From: Saprolegnia diclina VS20
Lineage: Eukaryota; Oomycota; Saprolegniomycetes; Saprolegniales; Saprolegniaceae
Direction of reading: 5' to 3'
DNA: 64,000 bases
Assembly (NCBI RefSeq): GCF_000281045.1
Contig: NW_008246083.1
Coordinates: 598,265 to 662,264, forward strand
This document shows positions 39,487 through 51,525 of the stretch, in pieces. The notes beneath the pieces are model-generated. The model searched no databases. It was not told the origin of the DNA and was given only the letters and a program-made list of their open reading frames with translations. Every line of letters starts with the position of its first letter. The stretch's first letter is position 1. The translations under genes and the position numbers were made by a program.

Positions 39487-42400
39487 TTATTGAAGATGGT
39501 TGAGGTCGCGGTAGCTAGGCTGCTGGTTGGACGCGCCAATGGGCGGCAGCGGTTTGGGGCCGGACGTTAGCGCCGAGAAGCTTTGGGGTTTGGTTTTTCG
39601 GTTGAGCTTTGGTGGCGGGCCAAGGCTCGGCGGAGTCGCCGTCAGTGTCGTGGGCTTGAGCACTTGGAGCACACCCACGTTTGGGCTTCGGCCAAACGTC
39701 TTGTTGTACACGTCCTCGCGGTTGAGGAGCTCCCGCTTGATGTACGCCATCTCCTCGACCGTCTGCTGTACGAGTGCATCTTTGGTCGCGACCTCTAACC
39801 CTTTTCATGAGCCATCGGTTTCTTCCATGAGCGACGCACCTTGCTCGAGCTCGGAAATGCGGTTGACGTCCTCGACGCGGCTATCGCGACGCGCGTACGC
39901 CGCTTCCCACTCGCGCACCTTGGCGATCAAAACTTGCTGCTGTTCGTGGAGGAGCCCGCGCGTTTTCTCAAATTGCGCTACGCTCATTTGTGTCGACTCC
40001 TTGGGGTTGGGATTGCATACCGTTGAGCTGCCGGGTCTCGTTGACATGGTCGTCCAAAAGGTGCTCGAGCTCCGTCTTGTGCTGCCGCGCGAGACCATCG
40101 AGCTCCTGCGTTTTCTCTGCGGCCAGGCGCTTTTGCGTGCACTTCCACTCGTCTTGCTTGTGCTACGCGCCCATGTTGCTCCACGTTCAACCGCAGTAGG
40201 TACCTCGAGAACGGCCAGCTGCGTCGTGAGCTCGTCCTGAAGCTTCCGAATCGCATCGGCTTGGTTGGCGACGAGACGCTGGCTCGCTTCCAAGGCTTCG
40301 TCTTTGGACGCAACGACCGTTTGGTGCTGGTCGTTCAAGGTTTGCACGAGGGTATCGCGCTCTCGATCCTTCTCGAGCTTGGCCACGTGCACTTGACGGG
40401 CAACTTCCCGCGCGTGAAAGCTCGCTTCGTCTTGGATCTGCTTGTCGTATTCGGCACATCGGCGTTCGAGGTGCTTCTCCAGCGCCAGTTTGTCACTTGC
40501 GAACATTTCGCGGGCTTGCGCCAAGGCCGTGGCGGACGCTGCTTGGTGCGCCGCCAGCGCCTCTGCCGCTGTTTGCTGCTTTGAAGCCAACTGCGCTGCG
40601 TGTGCTTCGCGTAGCGATGCCATGGCCGCGGCGTGGTCGTCACCGAATTGCAGGACGGCGCTGCGCTGGGTGGCGTCAAGCGCGGCTATCTGCACTCGAA
40701 ACTGTTCATCTAGACGCCAATTTAGGAAGACAGGCTGCTGCGAATCGATGGACCTTGGGCCTGCAGAAGCTTGTGAAACTCGGCGCGGTCGTAGGCGTTG
40801 GACGCTTCGTGGTCGACGACCTTTTGCTTCCACATGTCGATTTGAGACTGGACAGCGGCGAGGTCGGTGGCATGCATCGAAAGAAGAAACCCGCGCTGCT
40901 CGTCGACATGGACCTGCATCGTCTGCTGTGCTTCCTCGACAGCTACCCGCGCCACTACCTAGAGACAAGCTGACAAGGCAACGCGTACCTGTGGCGATCG
41001 ATGCTTGCATGTTGGCGCGGAGATGATCGAGCTGGGCTTGGTGCGTTTGACGGAGGGTGGCAGCCGCCTCGTCGTGGTTCTTGGTCAGCGTCTCGAGCTT
41101 TTTTTTAAGGGTGACGAGTTCGGCTTGTGCCGCCTCGCACTTGGCTCGCTCCTTTTGCTGCGCCTTGGCGTCGTGGTCCCGCAGACCTTCCTATAGCGCC
41201 CGTGTTGTCTAGCCCATAGTATTCCAGACAGATTACATACGAGCTGGCCGAGCTTTTGTTTCAATTCTTTGGCCTCTTTCGAGGACGTGGTCTCGGCGAG
41301 CTTGAGCTGATCGGCGAACAGCTTGGCTTCGCCTTTGAAGCGCGTGAGATCCTTGTTAGCCGCCGCGAGCTCATGTGTTGTTGCGGCGAGCTGGTCCTGC
41401 GCGGCTTGCACTGCGCTTTGGCTCTAGTATCGGGGACATAGTGTCATTTCCGGGGCGAGTACAAGTAGCAGATTAAAGGCACCTTGGTGAGCTCGGCCTG
41501 GAGTGCACGCGTTTTGGCCTCGAGGTCGTTTCTCTGCGTCTCGGACACGTGCTGCGCCGATTGAGTAAGCGCAGTTATCTGCTTTTGGTGCTCGAGTGCG
41601 AGGCGCGCTTCAAGCGCGCGAAGTGCCGCGGCGCTCTCGGCTACCAATTGCGCCTTAGCTGCTGCCAGGGCCACATCTGCGTCGGTGACGGCCTTGTCCA
41701 AGCGCTCTTTGGAGGCGACTAGTCGTAGCCGTCATGCGATCATTCAGATGATGCAAGGTCCACGCACCATGCAGCTGCGCGAGCTCCATCTTGAGCGCTT
41801 GCACACGAGCGTTGAGCTCAGTTTCTTTGCCTTGAAACTCGGTGAGCTTTTTCTGAGCTGAGAGCAACTGCTTCTTGACGTCGTCTTCGGCCTTGATGGC
41901 ATGCGCATCGTTGGTCTTGATGAGTTCTCGAAGCTTCTTGACTTCCGACTTGTGCGCCTTGAGTGTTGCGAGGCGCTGTGCAAGCTCGGCGTCCTTGGCG
42001 CGCAACTCTTGAGCCCACGTTGCCTCCTTTTCCGAGAGCCTACAACCATTGGTCGTCGTCAACCTTGTCGTACAAGCGTACTCGATGTGGTTGGAATCGC
42101 GTGCCTTGGCCACCGCGTCGAGGTTGGCGGCGAGCGCCTTGCGGTCAATCTCGGCCGCCTCGAGCGCGGTGCGGGCGCGTTGCACTTCATCTTGAAGCAA
42201 TCGCATCTGCTTGTCCCGCTCGTCGAGCTGGGTCTTGAGCGTCTGCAGTACGACCTCGGTGTTGTCGCTCTGGCCTTGCTGGGCCTTCTTGAACGCTGCA
42301 AACTCGATCTCGACTTGCTTGGACGACGCTCTCAGCGCCGAGAGTTGGGTCGCAAGGTCCTAACCCAATTTTCTTCGCCATATCGGGCTCGAACCCTTAC

Positions 42401-43363
42401 CTGTTTGTCTGAACGAAGCTGCGATTCACTGCCGCGCAGCGTCTCGAGCTCGGCCAAGAGCCGCTCCATCTACGCCCCCGAGCCACGCGTGACGTACTCG
42501 TCGAGACGCGTCTCCACGGACCTTGGAAACCATCTCGTTCTTGAGCGTGTCCGCCGACGTGTTGCACTCGAGCTCGCGGCGCTTGACCGCCATGCGCATC
42601 TCGAGCTCGGTTTTCTCCTGCATCTGCGCTATCGCTTGTTGGTGCGCCTCGTCCTTCGCGCGGAGCTGCTCCTGACACTGCGCACGAAGCTCATCCTGTG
42701 GAACGTCGTCCATCTTGGTTTTCTAAGGCGTCCACACATCCGCGTACTTGTTGGTTGAGCTGCGCCGTAAGCATGTCGTTGTACTTTTGGTTGGACGCTG
42801 TCACCATGTCGGCGACTTCGTCCGAGTGCTTCTTGCGCAGCGCGTCGGCTTCCTTCTACTCCCCCGTTCAGAAAACGATTTTGAAGCAGAGGACGTACGC
42901 TGCCGTGGTGCACCTTGGCCTGGACAGCGTCGAGCGACGCCTTGAGCGACACAACGCGCTCATGAAAGGCGGCGCGGACCTTCTTGACGTCGTCGGCCAT
43001 GGCCAGCAGCTCGCGCTTGTAGCTGTCCTCCGATGCCTTGGACGCCCTGGCGACGTCGTCCTTGAAGGCTTGGAACTGGGCGAGCGCCTCTTGCTTCTCG
43101 GCACGATGCCGGTCCTTGATCTTCTTGAGCGACTCGGAGCCTTTGAGCGCCGCCTCTTTCTTTTCGAGCGACTCTTTCAGGCTGGCCATCTTGGCGGCTG
43201 CGTCCCGCGCGACGGCCTCGGTTTCGCGCCGGTGGCTCGCCGCCGTGGCCTGGAGCTCGGACGCTGCGTCTTCGTTCTTGGTGTTGAGGAGGAAGATGAC
43301 TTTGGTCAGCTGCGCGATCTTCTTGCTCATCTTGAGCTGCAAGTCCGCGTCCATCGCCGCCAT
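39487..43363 (-). CDS. FAM184-type coiled-coil protein
   Basis: Long minus-strand gene with about ten exons and mostly 45-nt introns. The N-terminus DADLQLKMSKKIAQLTKVIF and LLNTKNEDAASEL closely matches the conserved start of FAM184 family proteins (LKMSKKIAQLTKVIYALNTKND). KHSDEVADMVTASNQKYNDM, in the second exon, also fits. The rest, roughly 1000 residues, is coiled coil rich in Ala/Lys/Glu/Gln. The C-terminal exon reads YIKRELLNREDVYNKTFGRS and PNVGVLQVLKP, then a basic Pro-rich tail. FAM184 proteins are poorly understood; association with centrosomes or cilia is plausible in a zoospore-forming organism but inferred. Start at 43363 or the second Met at 43354. Confidence 0.8.
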
Positions 43364-43661
43364 CCCAACGGCCTCGACGAGGCTGAAACCGGTTTCACCA
43401 TTTCTTGCCCATTTCACACGTATTTAGTGTTACAAAGCGTCCGCATATTGTCCACAATGCCGATGGTGGATACGTGGGAGCTACGTTGAAGCCCCACACA
43501 AGCCACGCGTGGTGGGCAATCGATCCTACTCGCCGGGACCGCTTGCCCCGGTCCTGGTTTCGATTCTACTATACTAGTATGACACTATATGATTCTTCAG
43601 ATATAATAGTGTACAATCGGGGCCAAGACGGTCACGGGTGTATCTTGTAGAGCCGTCGGCA

Positions 43662-45271
43662 ATGACGAGCTGGGCCGCGCCGACCGAGCCTGCCATCCTA
43701 AGCATTGGTAAGACGCCTCCGTCATCTTGCGACCGTACCATGTTGTGCATGTAGCGGGCGCGACGTATCCCGTCTTCTTCACCTACGGCCAGGAGGACAA
43801 AAGCCTCCAGGTCACGATCGTTTGCGCAGCGACGAGCACGGAGTTTACGACGACGCTGCCAGCGACGACTGTCGATATCCTTGCGTCCGCCGCCAAGTGT
43901 GATGCCGCCTCTCAGGTGCGACGCCAATTTTGTCAACGGTTGCGAGCAGCACGTGCGTCGTCAGGCGTTCCGCGCGTTCGTTCTCGACCACGTTCGATTG
44001 CGCGTCGACGGGCGCACCCGCGCGTTCTTCCTCGGCCATGTACTTCAAGTTATCAAGAACTCGACTCGATTTTTTATGGCTAGACGCGCTTCCACGATCG
44101 TCATTTTGATGCTGGGCGACTGGCCGATGCCGAGCAAGGTGTTGGCAAGCGCCTCGTGCGCCAGTTTGGTGACGTGGTGCGGTCCCTCGCCGACCAGCGC
44201 ACTGTACGAGTCGACTTCGTGGGTGTAATGACGCACAAGCGAAACCATAGCTCCAAGAGCGCATCGTGTGGAGTAACCAGCAGCTCATGGACACCCTCAC
44301 GAAAGGCTTCGAGCACATGCACGAGCTCGCGGCGCGCTTTGGTACCTACGATGACGCGTTCACCACTGCCCATTTATGTTCTCTGCAGTGCAGCACGATG
44401 CGGTCGTGACCCAGCTCGTGGCGGACGTGCAGCAGGTACGATTTGGTGTTCGAAGCGGGGACCGACGGTTAGGAATGTAGTGGCGACGCCTCGATATGGA
44501 GAGATACCGCGACTGGATGGAGCTACAGCAACACGACCGTAGGCGCCACAACACAAGGGCTGTCTGCTATACTTGATGCTAGATCGCATTGTCGAAGAGC
44601 TCGAAGAGAGACTGCACATGGTCTCGGACCGTACGCAGGTTCAGAGCCAACGATGCGTGAAAACGAAAAATGTCGTTGAGTAGAGCTTGGTGGCCACGTG
44701 CGGTGCTTTAGAGACGTCGCTCAAGGCCCAGCTCCAAGACGCCGAGACGTCGTCGGCCCTTCGACACCGCGCGCTGGACGTCGAGACCAAGGCGATGCAG
44801 CAACATGTACACGACAAGCAACTATGTACACTGACGAATCGACCGGCATTGAATGTAGCTTGACGACCACCAAGCGCTCATGCGCCGGGAAATGGACCGG
44901 CTGCGCGATGCGTTGGGTCTGCTGAACGACGCCCACTGCAATACCTCCAAGCAGCTCAGTACGCTTGTCGTATGTTGTTATCTTTGGAGCAACCCGTCTG
45001 TGAGCACCTGCTGTGACCAAATAGAGCCAAATGGACTCGGTGGACGACCTCGCCGAGCGCGTTAGCTGTACCGCCAAGCTCGTGGCGCAGCTTCGACAAG
45101 ACCACACGGAGGTACTGCGACGTGCGTCGGGCGTCCTCCTATACTACTACACGTGTGTAGATGCTGCCCAAGCTGCAAGAAATGTACGTCGGCGAGCGGC
45201 GGCGCGAAGCCATTGCCGCGATCGACCAACTCAACTTTTCGGCGCTCAAACCCCCCGCGAGCCACAGCTAG
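43662..45271 (+). CDS. coiled-coil protein with a globular N-terminus, many exons
   Basis: Plus-strand chain of about ten exons. Exons 1-2 (43662-43707, 43755-43915) give MTSWAAPTEPAILSIAGAT and YPVFFTYGQEDKSLQVTIV, apparently a beta-rich domain. Later blocks include FRAFVLDHVRLRVDGRTR, RQFGDVVRSLADQRTVRVDF, NQQLMDTLTKGFEHMHELAA, LKAQLQDAETSSALRHRALD, LDDHQALMRREMDRLRDALG, SVDDLAERVSCTAKLVAQLR and the end LPKLQEMYVGERRREAIAAI to TAG at 45271. Small N-terminal domain plus a long coiled coil is an architecture seen in centriolar proteins, but I cannot assign it to a family. Divergent from the FAM184 gene over 298 bp. Confidence 0.6.
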
Positions 45272-45382
45272 TAATAAGATCTGAGTTGCCCAACGTCCAA
45301 CGTCTTGTTTTCGAATGAGCCTGGAAGATCGCAACGTAATGGTCCGGATAATGCATCCGGATCGTGAGCCACGGCCACGTGG

Positions 45383-45396
45383 GGTCATTTTCAAAG
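45383..45396 (+). promoter_or_regulatory. core-promoter-like element of the RAMP4 gene
   Basis: GGTCATTTTCAAAG lies 27-40 nt upstream of the ATG at 45423; it resembles the initiator elements of the histone and zinc-module genes. Confidence 0.45.
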
Positions 45397-45422
45397 TCCA
45401 CGTGGCCAGCAAGTCGAGCAGC

Positions 45423-45678
45423 ATGTCGTCCGCGCCCGCCAAGCTTCGCCTCCGCAACGAGAAGCACTCGAGCAACATCACCAAGCGTGGCAACGTGCCC
45501 ACGTCGACGCGGGTACGCGCATGCGACACAGCGCGCGCCGAGGCTCATGACGCGTCTGTAGGTCGTGCGCGAAGAAGGCTACAAGGTCGGCCCTGTCGTG
45601 CTCGGCGTGCTCTTCTTCCTCGTCGTCGGCTCGGCCATCCTCGAGGTCCTCCGCGCCGCCCAGTTTGGCGGCTTGTAA
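45423..45678 (+). CDS. RAMP4: stress-associated ER protein (RAMP4/SERP1 family)
   Basis: Two exons, 45423-45512 and 45562-45678, with a 49-nt intron; 68 residues, too short to stand out as an unspliced open frame. KLRLRNEKHSSNITKRGNVP corresponds to the conserved RAMP4 motif NEKHSxNIxxRGNV. After VVREEGYKVGP comes a single tail-anchor membrane helix, VVLGVLFFLVVGSAILEVL, and a short lumenal end. RAMP4 associates with the Sec61 translocon and stabilises nascent membrane proteins during ER stress. Length is right for the family (about 65 residues). Confidence 0.92.
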
Positions 45679-46140
45679 GTGCGCCCACGCCGCGCATCTA
45701 GTTAGGAGCTAGCGTCGTCGTCGACTGTACGGGCGCTAATGCAGCACGTTGTATCTATCGACGGATCGAAATGGGCCGCGTCTTTGCAACCACGCTGCGT
45801 AAACTCAGCGCAACAGCCGCGTGGGCCCACGTTACCTTGCAGGCATGTGATTGGCGCCTCAACCGTCGCCGGTGTCCCGCACAGTGTTCATACGTGGCAT
45901 GGTCGTGCGTGGCCAGCGCTACGCGCTCTGCACGGACGCCATTTCCAGATCCTCGTGGAGAAGGCTGCGGCCGGAACATGGCAACCTCGCGGCGAGGAGG
46001 AAGAGATGCGGTTGATGCCGTCAGTCCACTACGGCTTGCAGAGGCTGCAGTGCCAAAACGGCAGTTGTCCCACGCGACCCGTCATCCGAGTTGCTTTTCT
46101 TGGGATTTGTCACCAGTTTTGATTTCACCGGCGTAGTGCG
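45679..46140. other. intergenic region
   Basis: Nothing recognisable. Confidence 0.4.
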
Positions 46141-46527
46141 ATGCCGACGCCGTGCGCGATCAGCGACTGCGCCAAGTTTGCCAAGGTCCACGCTCTCTGC
46201 CTCGTGCACGCGCGCGTCCTCTCGCTCGTTGCATCGACCGCCACGTCGCCGACCACATGCACCAAGACGCACCGCCTCTGCAGCGAGCGCGGCTGCGCGT
46301 CGCATGCGCGCCGGCTTGGCAAGTGCTCTCGCCATGGCGGCGCCAGACTATGCAGCGTGCATGGGTGCGCGACGCCGGCGCAAACCACCGGCAAATGCCG
46401 GCTCCACGGCGGTGGCACGCTCTGCAAGCAGCTCGGCTGCACGTCATTTGCACGCACAGGCGGCTGGTGCGCACCCCACGCGCGGTCCCACCGCACTCCT
46501 CTCAACTCGGTCGCGAGCGATTCGTAA
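46141..46527 (+). CDS. zinc-module protein, short subtype B, member 1
   Basis: 128 residues, intronless. Four C-x4-C-x9-C-x2-H modules: CAISDCAKFAKVHALCLVH, then after a Thr/Ser-rich spacer CSERGC, CSVHGC and CKQLGC. Unlike subtype A it has the signature KFAK-H-LC in module 1, HARR-GKCSRHGG in module 2 and TPAQT in module 3, and it lacks an acidic tail. The same repeat type as subtype A, so a common origin is likely. First of four plus-strand subtype-B genes between here and 51918. Confidence 0.78.
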   Translation: MPTPCAISDCAKFAKVHALCLVHARVLSLVASTATSPTTCTKTHRLCSERGCASHARRLGKCSRHGGARLCSVHGCATPAQTTGKCRLHGGGTLCKQLGCTSFARTGGWCAPHARSHRTPLNSVASDS

Positions 46528-47515
46528 CACGCATAACGTATATTCCATGCGCTCTCGGGTGTGTTGGAGCTACGAGCATGCTGCTCAACGGAGAACTGGG
46601 CGGAGATCTTGTATGTATTTAGCTCCTGCTGGCTCTCGCTGCAAGCTCTCGCTGCATGTACAGAGCGTCAGCGCATGGTCGCAGGCTGCGGTTGACTGTC
46701 GTGACAAGCAAACGACCAAGCTGCGAGCCTAGGCTGGGTGGTGCATACGCCAAGTCGCATCAGTCGCATGGTCTCGTCGCGGTTACACAGTGGCGGCGCA
46801 TCGTGAGTCGTGAATCGAGCATACTCGCTATTTACATCGATACCTAGCATGTTTTCTAATGCTCGGCAGTTACACCACCAACCGACGCCACAGTCAGCCC
46901 CCCCACGCGGATCGCGTGAGGTTTCGATACAATGATTCACGTGTTGCTCTGCCTGTGGATCGCGTGAGGTTCGCTCAACTGCCGGCTTGAAGGTTTGCTG
47001 TTTTTAAAGGGATGGGGACACTTGCATGCCGCTCAACCAGACGACATAGCCTCTCGAAACTATACAGTTAGTAGTTTAGCTCGTAGTTCCTTCCGCAATC
47101 ACGACTTGGTAGATGCCGTATGTTTGATTTCCAGTCAAGCGACAGACAAAAGCAATCGAGCAATCATGCTCTTTGCGTTTACGAGGCAAAAAATCCGTCC
47201 CGCTGAAACGGCCGGCGCCTCTGGTTGTGCCACGTACGCCATGTACAAGGTTCTTCTGCCCTTTTGAAGCTCGATTTCTTGGGAGGTATGCACGGCTTGG
47301 AGGTGCGAGATCCAAGTAATCTTCGGGCTCGCCACAGCTTGCCTTTGATGCAGCGATATGCCGCGAAAAGTGCGGTGGATTCGACGTCGATGGCGTTTTT
47401 TGGGTTGACATAACTCGAGCTCGCAGCAGTCACATCAACCATTTTGTATTTTTAGCTCCTTCACGGAACACCGTTGTGTCATTCAACATAAATCCTTGTG
47501 GCCAAAACGTCGGGT
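46528..47515. other. intergenic region, about 1 kb
   Basis: No gene supported. The phrase GGATCGCGTGAGGT occurs twice near 46910 and 46958. Confidence 0.4.
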
Positions 47516-47995
47516 ATGCCTGCACTGTGCGCACTCGGCAGCTGCATCAAGTTCGGCAAGGTCCACGGGCTCTGCCTCTTGCACTACCGTATGCAGTGTA
47601 TCGTGCAAAAGGCTACGGCGCTGCGGCATGCCAGTGCGAGCTGCCACGCCGGGTACTCGTCGGACGAGACCAATTCGACGAGCAGCCGTGCCGAGCCACG
47701 GTCGCTGCTGCCGTCGACCAAGCCCAACAGCAAGAACCGCAAGTGCAAAGTCGACGGGTGCTCCTCCTGCGCGCGGCGGTACGGCCTCTGCTCACGCCAC
47801 GGCGGCTCCAAGCTCTGCGGCGTCGACGGCTGCTCGACGCCGGCGCAAACAGGAGGCCGATGCCGCGCGCACGGCGGCGGCACGCTCTGCAAAGCCAATG
47901 GCTGCGCCTCGTTTGCCCGCTTTCAAGGACTCTGTAGCGTGCACTCGAACGGTGTACGACCACACAGCAACGACCGTTCGTTCCCGCCGTGCTAA
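47516..47995 (+). CDS. zinc-module protein, subtype B, member 2
   Basis: 159 residues from the ATG at 47516 (MPALCALGSC). Module 1 is CALGSCIKFGKVHGLCLLH. A 50-residue Ser/Asn-rich linker precedes CKVDGC, CGVDGC with STPAQTGGRC, and CKANGC with FARFQGLCSVH. The spacing C-x4-C-x9-C-x2-H is exact in all four. No acidic tail; the C-terminus is a short basic/polar end. The longer linker distinguishes it from member 1. Confidence 0.78.
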   Translation: MPALCALGSCIKFGKVHGLCLLHYRMQCIVQKATALRHASASCHAGYSSDETNSTSSRAEPRSLLPSTKPNSKNRKCKVDGCSSCARRYGLCSRHGGSKLCGVDGCSTPAQTGGRCRAHGGGTLCKANGCASFARFQGLCSVHSNGVRPHSNDRSFPPC

Positions 47996-48395
47996 CTAGT
48001 GCATTCGACTGTTAAGCTATATGAAACACGTCTCTTGTCGTACGCGCTTGAACGTGTTCTATGTGCGGGCGCTCGTCCTCACAGCGCGGTGCTGCGTGTC
48101 GACGCCCAGAGATCGCTCTGCTTCAGATTCAACCATGTATCGCGTAATCCGAGCTGCTGAGACTGCTCGACACTCCCACGAAACGTCAAGCCGTTCCGCT
48201 GCCGTTGGTGGCTGGCGGTATGCCTACTGGAGATCAGCGGACCAGCGTCGACCTCTCAGTGCTGCGGCTCACATGACGCTTTATAAAAGCAGCGGGCTAT
48301 AGAACTTGAAGTGGGTCGTGGCACACCATGTCCTACATTTTCGAAGGTGCTGCACTGCAGAGCAGCAGATCCAAACTTGCAGTCAGCTCCGTATA
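47996..48395. other. intergenic region
   Basis: No gene recognised. Confidence 0.4.
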
Positions 48396-49022
48396 ATGGC
48401 GTCGACCGTGAACCTGACCGAGCGTCTCCCGAACGCCAACCTCAAGGTCGCCACCGTCGGAGCTATACGATCTGATATAGTTTACTCTAGGCTACCTACT
48501 GCCCGCAACCGACCACGACGCGTGGCGCCCCCACCGTCCTCGGCGTGCACCCGAAGGAGCCCAAGATCATCTACTGCTCCGGGAAGCTTGTCGTGATCCG
48601 CGACCTCGAAAACCCTGCCAACTGCCTTATCTACCAAGGCCACAACAGCCCGACGACGGCTGCCAAGATCTCGCCCAATGGCTACTGGGTCGCCTCGGCC
48701 GACATGTCGGGCAAGGTCCGCGTCTGGTACATCTTGGTCAGCATGACAAGCCTTGACAACGGTGACGCTCATTAGGTCGTATGACAACCCGGAACACACG
48801 CTCAAGGTCGAGGTGCCGGTGTTTGCTGGCGAAGTCAAGGACTTGAGATGGGACCCGGACAGCAAGCGCATCGTCGCTGTCGGTGATGGCCGTACGCTCC
48901 TCGCTCGCGTACGCCTCCACTTTCGGGCCAAATGCGTCAACTTACGTGTTGCCAATAGGTCTTTATGTGGGACACGGGCAACAGCATTGGTGAAATCGCG
49001 GGTCACCACAAACTACTTGTAG
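48396..49022 (+). pseudogene. AIP1: truncated copy of actin-interacting protein 1 (WDR1/AIP1), N-terminal part only
   Basis: Exons separated by 44-60 nt introns encode MASTVNLTERLPNANLK, then TTTRGAPTVLGVHPKEPKII and YCSGKLVVIRDLENP, SPNGYWVASADMSGKVRVW, VFAGEVKDLRWDPDSKRIVA and FMWDTGNSIGEIAGHHKLL. These follow the first two WD40 repeats of AIP1 (for example SGDVSGK-RIW and FAG-IKD--W in known members). AIP1 normally has about 600 residues and 14 WD repeats and promotes cofilin-driven actin disassembly. Only about 125-140 residues are present, then stops follow and the next repeats are not found. It is likely a partial gene duplication; introns are retained, so it is not retrocopied. Confidence 0.7.
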
Positions 49023-50650
49023 AGTCTCACTGTAGCAATTGCACGTCGAGCTCCGTCTTTCGAACTCGACACCTCTTGAGGCTCACGAGTGGCAAGCGTC
49101 GTTGCAGGACTCATTTTTGCTGTCGCGACGATTCCGTTTTTCCGCCGGCGTCACGCTCTAGGGCATTTGGATCCCCTTTGTTGCATGCTGGTCGTTCCAG
49201 AGACCCGTACAGCACACCCACTGAACGCTTCGTGTGCCCTACGACATCAGGACTTGAAGAATAATCATTTGTATATTTTCTTGCTCACAGCCCAGCGCGC
49301 CGGGCGCGTCTTTGGCGCGTGGAGTGATTTCTTCTTGGCACCGTCAATGTCACGATCGTTTCATTTTCCCAGTGCAATTCTTCGTTTCGCCGCGCAAGAT
49401 TTTCCTTTGTCTCGCATTTTGCTACGTAGTTAATGCGCTTCACAGCGCTTTGGCCGCGCTTGTGCTCGGCTCGAATATGTACATCTACTCTGGCCTCGCT
49501 CGTCCACAAGGTTGTGCTGCACACCTCGCGGAAGCGCCTACGTTCGAGTCGAACGGCTCAACGGTAGTCTGCATCTCCGCCACAACGCAAAAGCTAGTCA
49601 AATGTTCCATGCGCATGCCGCACTGATCAGCCGTATATCTAGAAGACGCTGAGCCGGAAGTTTCTGCGCCGAGTTGATTGTTTGTTCAACGTAGTCGTTT
49701 TGTCACCCAGCTTGAAACGTCGATTCTTCGACCGAGATAGCGAAACGAAAGGAGTGATCTTGTCAGTGTTGGCATGCTTGTAGCCAAGTGCTTTAACCAG
49801 CAAAAGCTGGCGGCGATGATGTCACACAGCCTTTTCTTCTTACACGCCGACGAGTATCGGCTGAAATGACGAGGTGGAGCATAAAAAGTGTGATGCGGTA
49901 TCCGAGACCTTTGAATATGCTTACAATTGACATGTAGCTTCTCGACATACTTGCGTCACTTGGTTGTCGCACGCTGAAGTCTGGTACAACCACCTCTTCT
50001 ATCCAGCACTAGAAGGACGGCCGAGTCCACCCATCTGTGAGTGCCATCGCTATTGGTTCCCACTTGCAACAACCTGAACGAGAATGCAAGCGATCGCGGG
50101 TCGCTACCTTGGCCGTTGGCACAGGCGGACTCTACTAAGCTTTCTTCCGCCCCCTTATGCGTCGCATGAAGTTTGCAGCCGACACAAAACCGTTTGATTG
50201 GCTCACTGACTGACCAATGAAATGGCGTCAAATGGATCTTGGCGGCCAGCTGCAATGGTTCATGGACCGCGCCGCAAGGTGGGCCGACGGCAAATTAGTC
50301 AACTCCCTGCGCGTACCGTACATTGCAGACATACCATAGATCCCTGCACGTCCCACCTCTCAATGCGTGTCATGAGATCGACCCCAAATGATCGCTGTAC
50401 CCAATAGAAAGCATCGCGATTACGGCCCGTCATCCAAGCGTAATGGCAACTCGGTTTTGCGATCAGTATTCTTCAAGAGGGTATCTCCACCACGGTCTCG
50501 CCCGATCCTGCTGCTTGCCCACAGGCGCGTGCCACAGAACGTCGAGGCGGAAACGATCTATCACGGATGAGCAATCGTCGTCCCACGGCGCCGGCAGTTT
50601 ATGCCCAACGGCCAATGGCGTTGAGCACACGTGAGCATTTCGAAATTGCA
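49023..50650. other. intergenic region, about 1.6 kb
   Basis: No supported gene. It could hold decayed remnants of the truncated AIP1 copy, but none aligns convincingly by eye. Confidence 0.4.
50633..50649 (+). promoter_or_regulatory. initiator-like element directly before zinc-module B member 3
   Basis: GAGCATTTCGAAATTGC ends right at the ATG at 50651; it resembles the CATTYYNAAWTT core, implying a very short leader. Confidence 0.4.
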
Positions 50651-51112
50651 ATGCCACGCCGCTGTGCCATCGAGCGCTGTACGCGCTACGCCAAGGTCGA
50701 CCAGCTCTGCCTCCTCCACGGGCGACTGCAGAGCATTCGCCGCCAAGCACGCACGCACGTCGCGTCTAGCCCCATGAGCATCGTACGCCTTTGTTCTATC
50801 ACATTCCACAACTGAACCTCTCTCTTGCAGACCATTTCCTGGGACATGCTCCACCAAGTCCAGCCCAGCCGCATGTGTCGAGCGCCCGGGTGCACGTCGT
50901 ACGCGCGGCGGCGAGGTCGGTGCTCGCGCCACGGCGGTGCCAAGCCGTGTGCAGTCCACGAGTGCCAAACCCCCGCGCAGACTGGCGGTCATTGCCGCGC
51001 CCACGGAGGCGGCAAGCACTGCAAAGCGGTCGGGTGCGATGCATTTGCTCGCTATCAAGGCTGCTGCTCTCGCCACGCGACACCGCGGGAGCCGAGCTAC
51101 CCCACTTTATAG
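50651..51112 (+). CDS. zinc-module protein, subtype B, member 3
   Basis: Two exons, 50651-50782 and 50831-51112 (48-nt intron with a CAG acceptor and pyrimidine tract), 137 residues. Module 1, CAIERCTRYAKVDQLCLLHG, is in exon 1. Exon 2 holds CRAPGCTSYARRRGRCSRHGG, CAVHECQTPAQTGGHCRAHG and CKAVGCDAFARYQGCCSRH. The intron falls in the linker between modules 1 and 2; members 1, 2 and 4 of the cluster have no intron there. Confidence 0.8.
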
Positions 51113-51525
51113 CTAGAATACATTTCTTGTATGTCTCCATCTTTGTCAAAGGGTCGGCCAGGCGTCACTTGACGCGGGTGGCACATCGCAGGCCAATCGA
51201 GTCGCCAACGAAGGGTCGCCTGAAACCCCAGCGACCAGAGCAGCTCCGTCGTCCCACAGAAGAAGCATCGACGTCGGCGACCACGTTTTGGCTACGCGAG
51301 CAATGACAGAATCGCAGAGCATCGTAGAACAAGCGCAGTGAAAGCTCTCGTGTAAAGGGCGTACCCACAGCTCTCCCTGTCCAGGGACCTTTCGATCGCG
51401 GGACGAGACAGGCTTCGTACCACGTGGCTAGACCCGTTGTTATTGGCGCCTATTTCAAGCACCGCAGTTTCAACGCCTGCGTACGCGGCGCCTTCGATAT
51501 CATTTGTCCTTTGGCGCTGACGCAA
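51113..51525. other. intergenic region
   Basis: No gene recognised. Confidence 0.4.

Noticed and set aside
46910-46975. GGATCGCGTGAGGT direct repeat as a mobile-element end
   Set aside because: Only two short copies close together, with no coding region or terminal inverted repeats between them.
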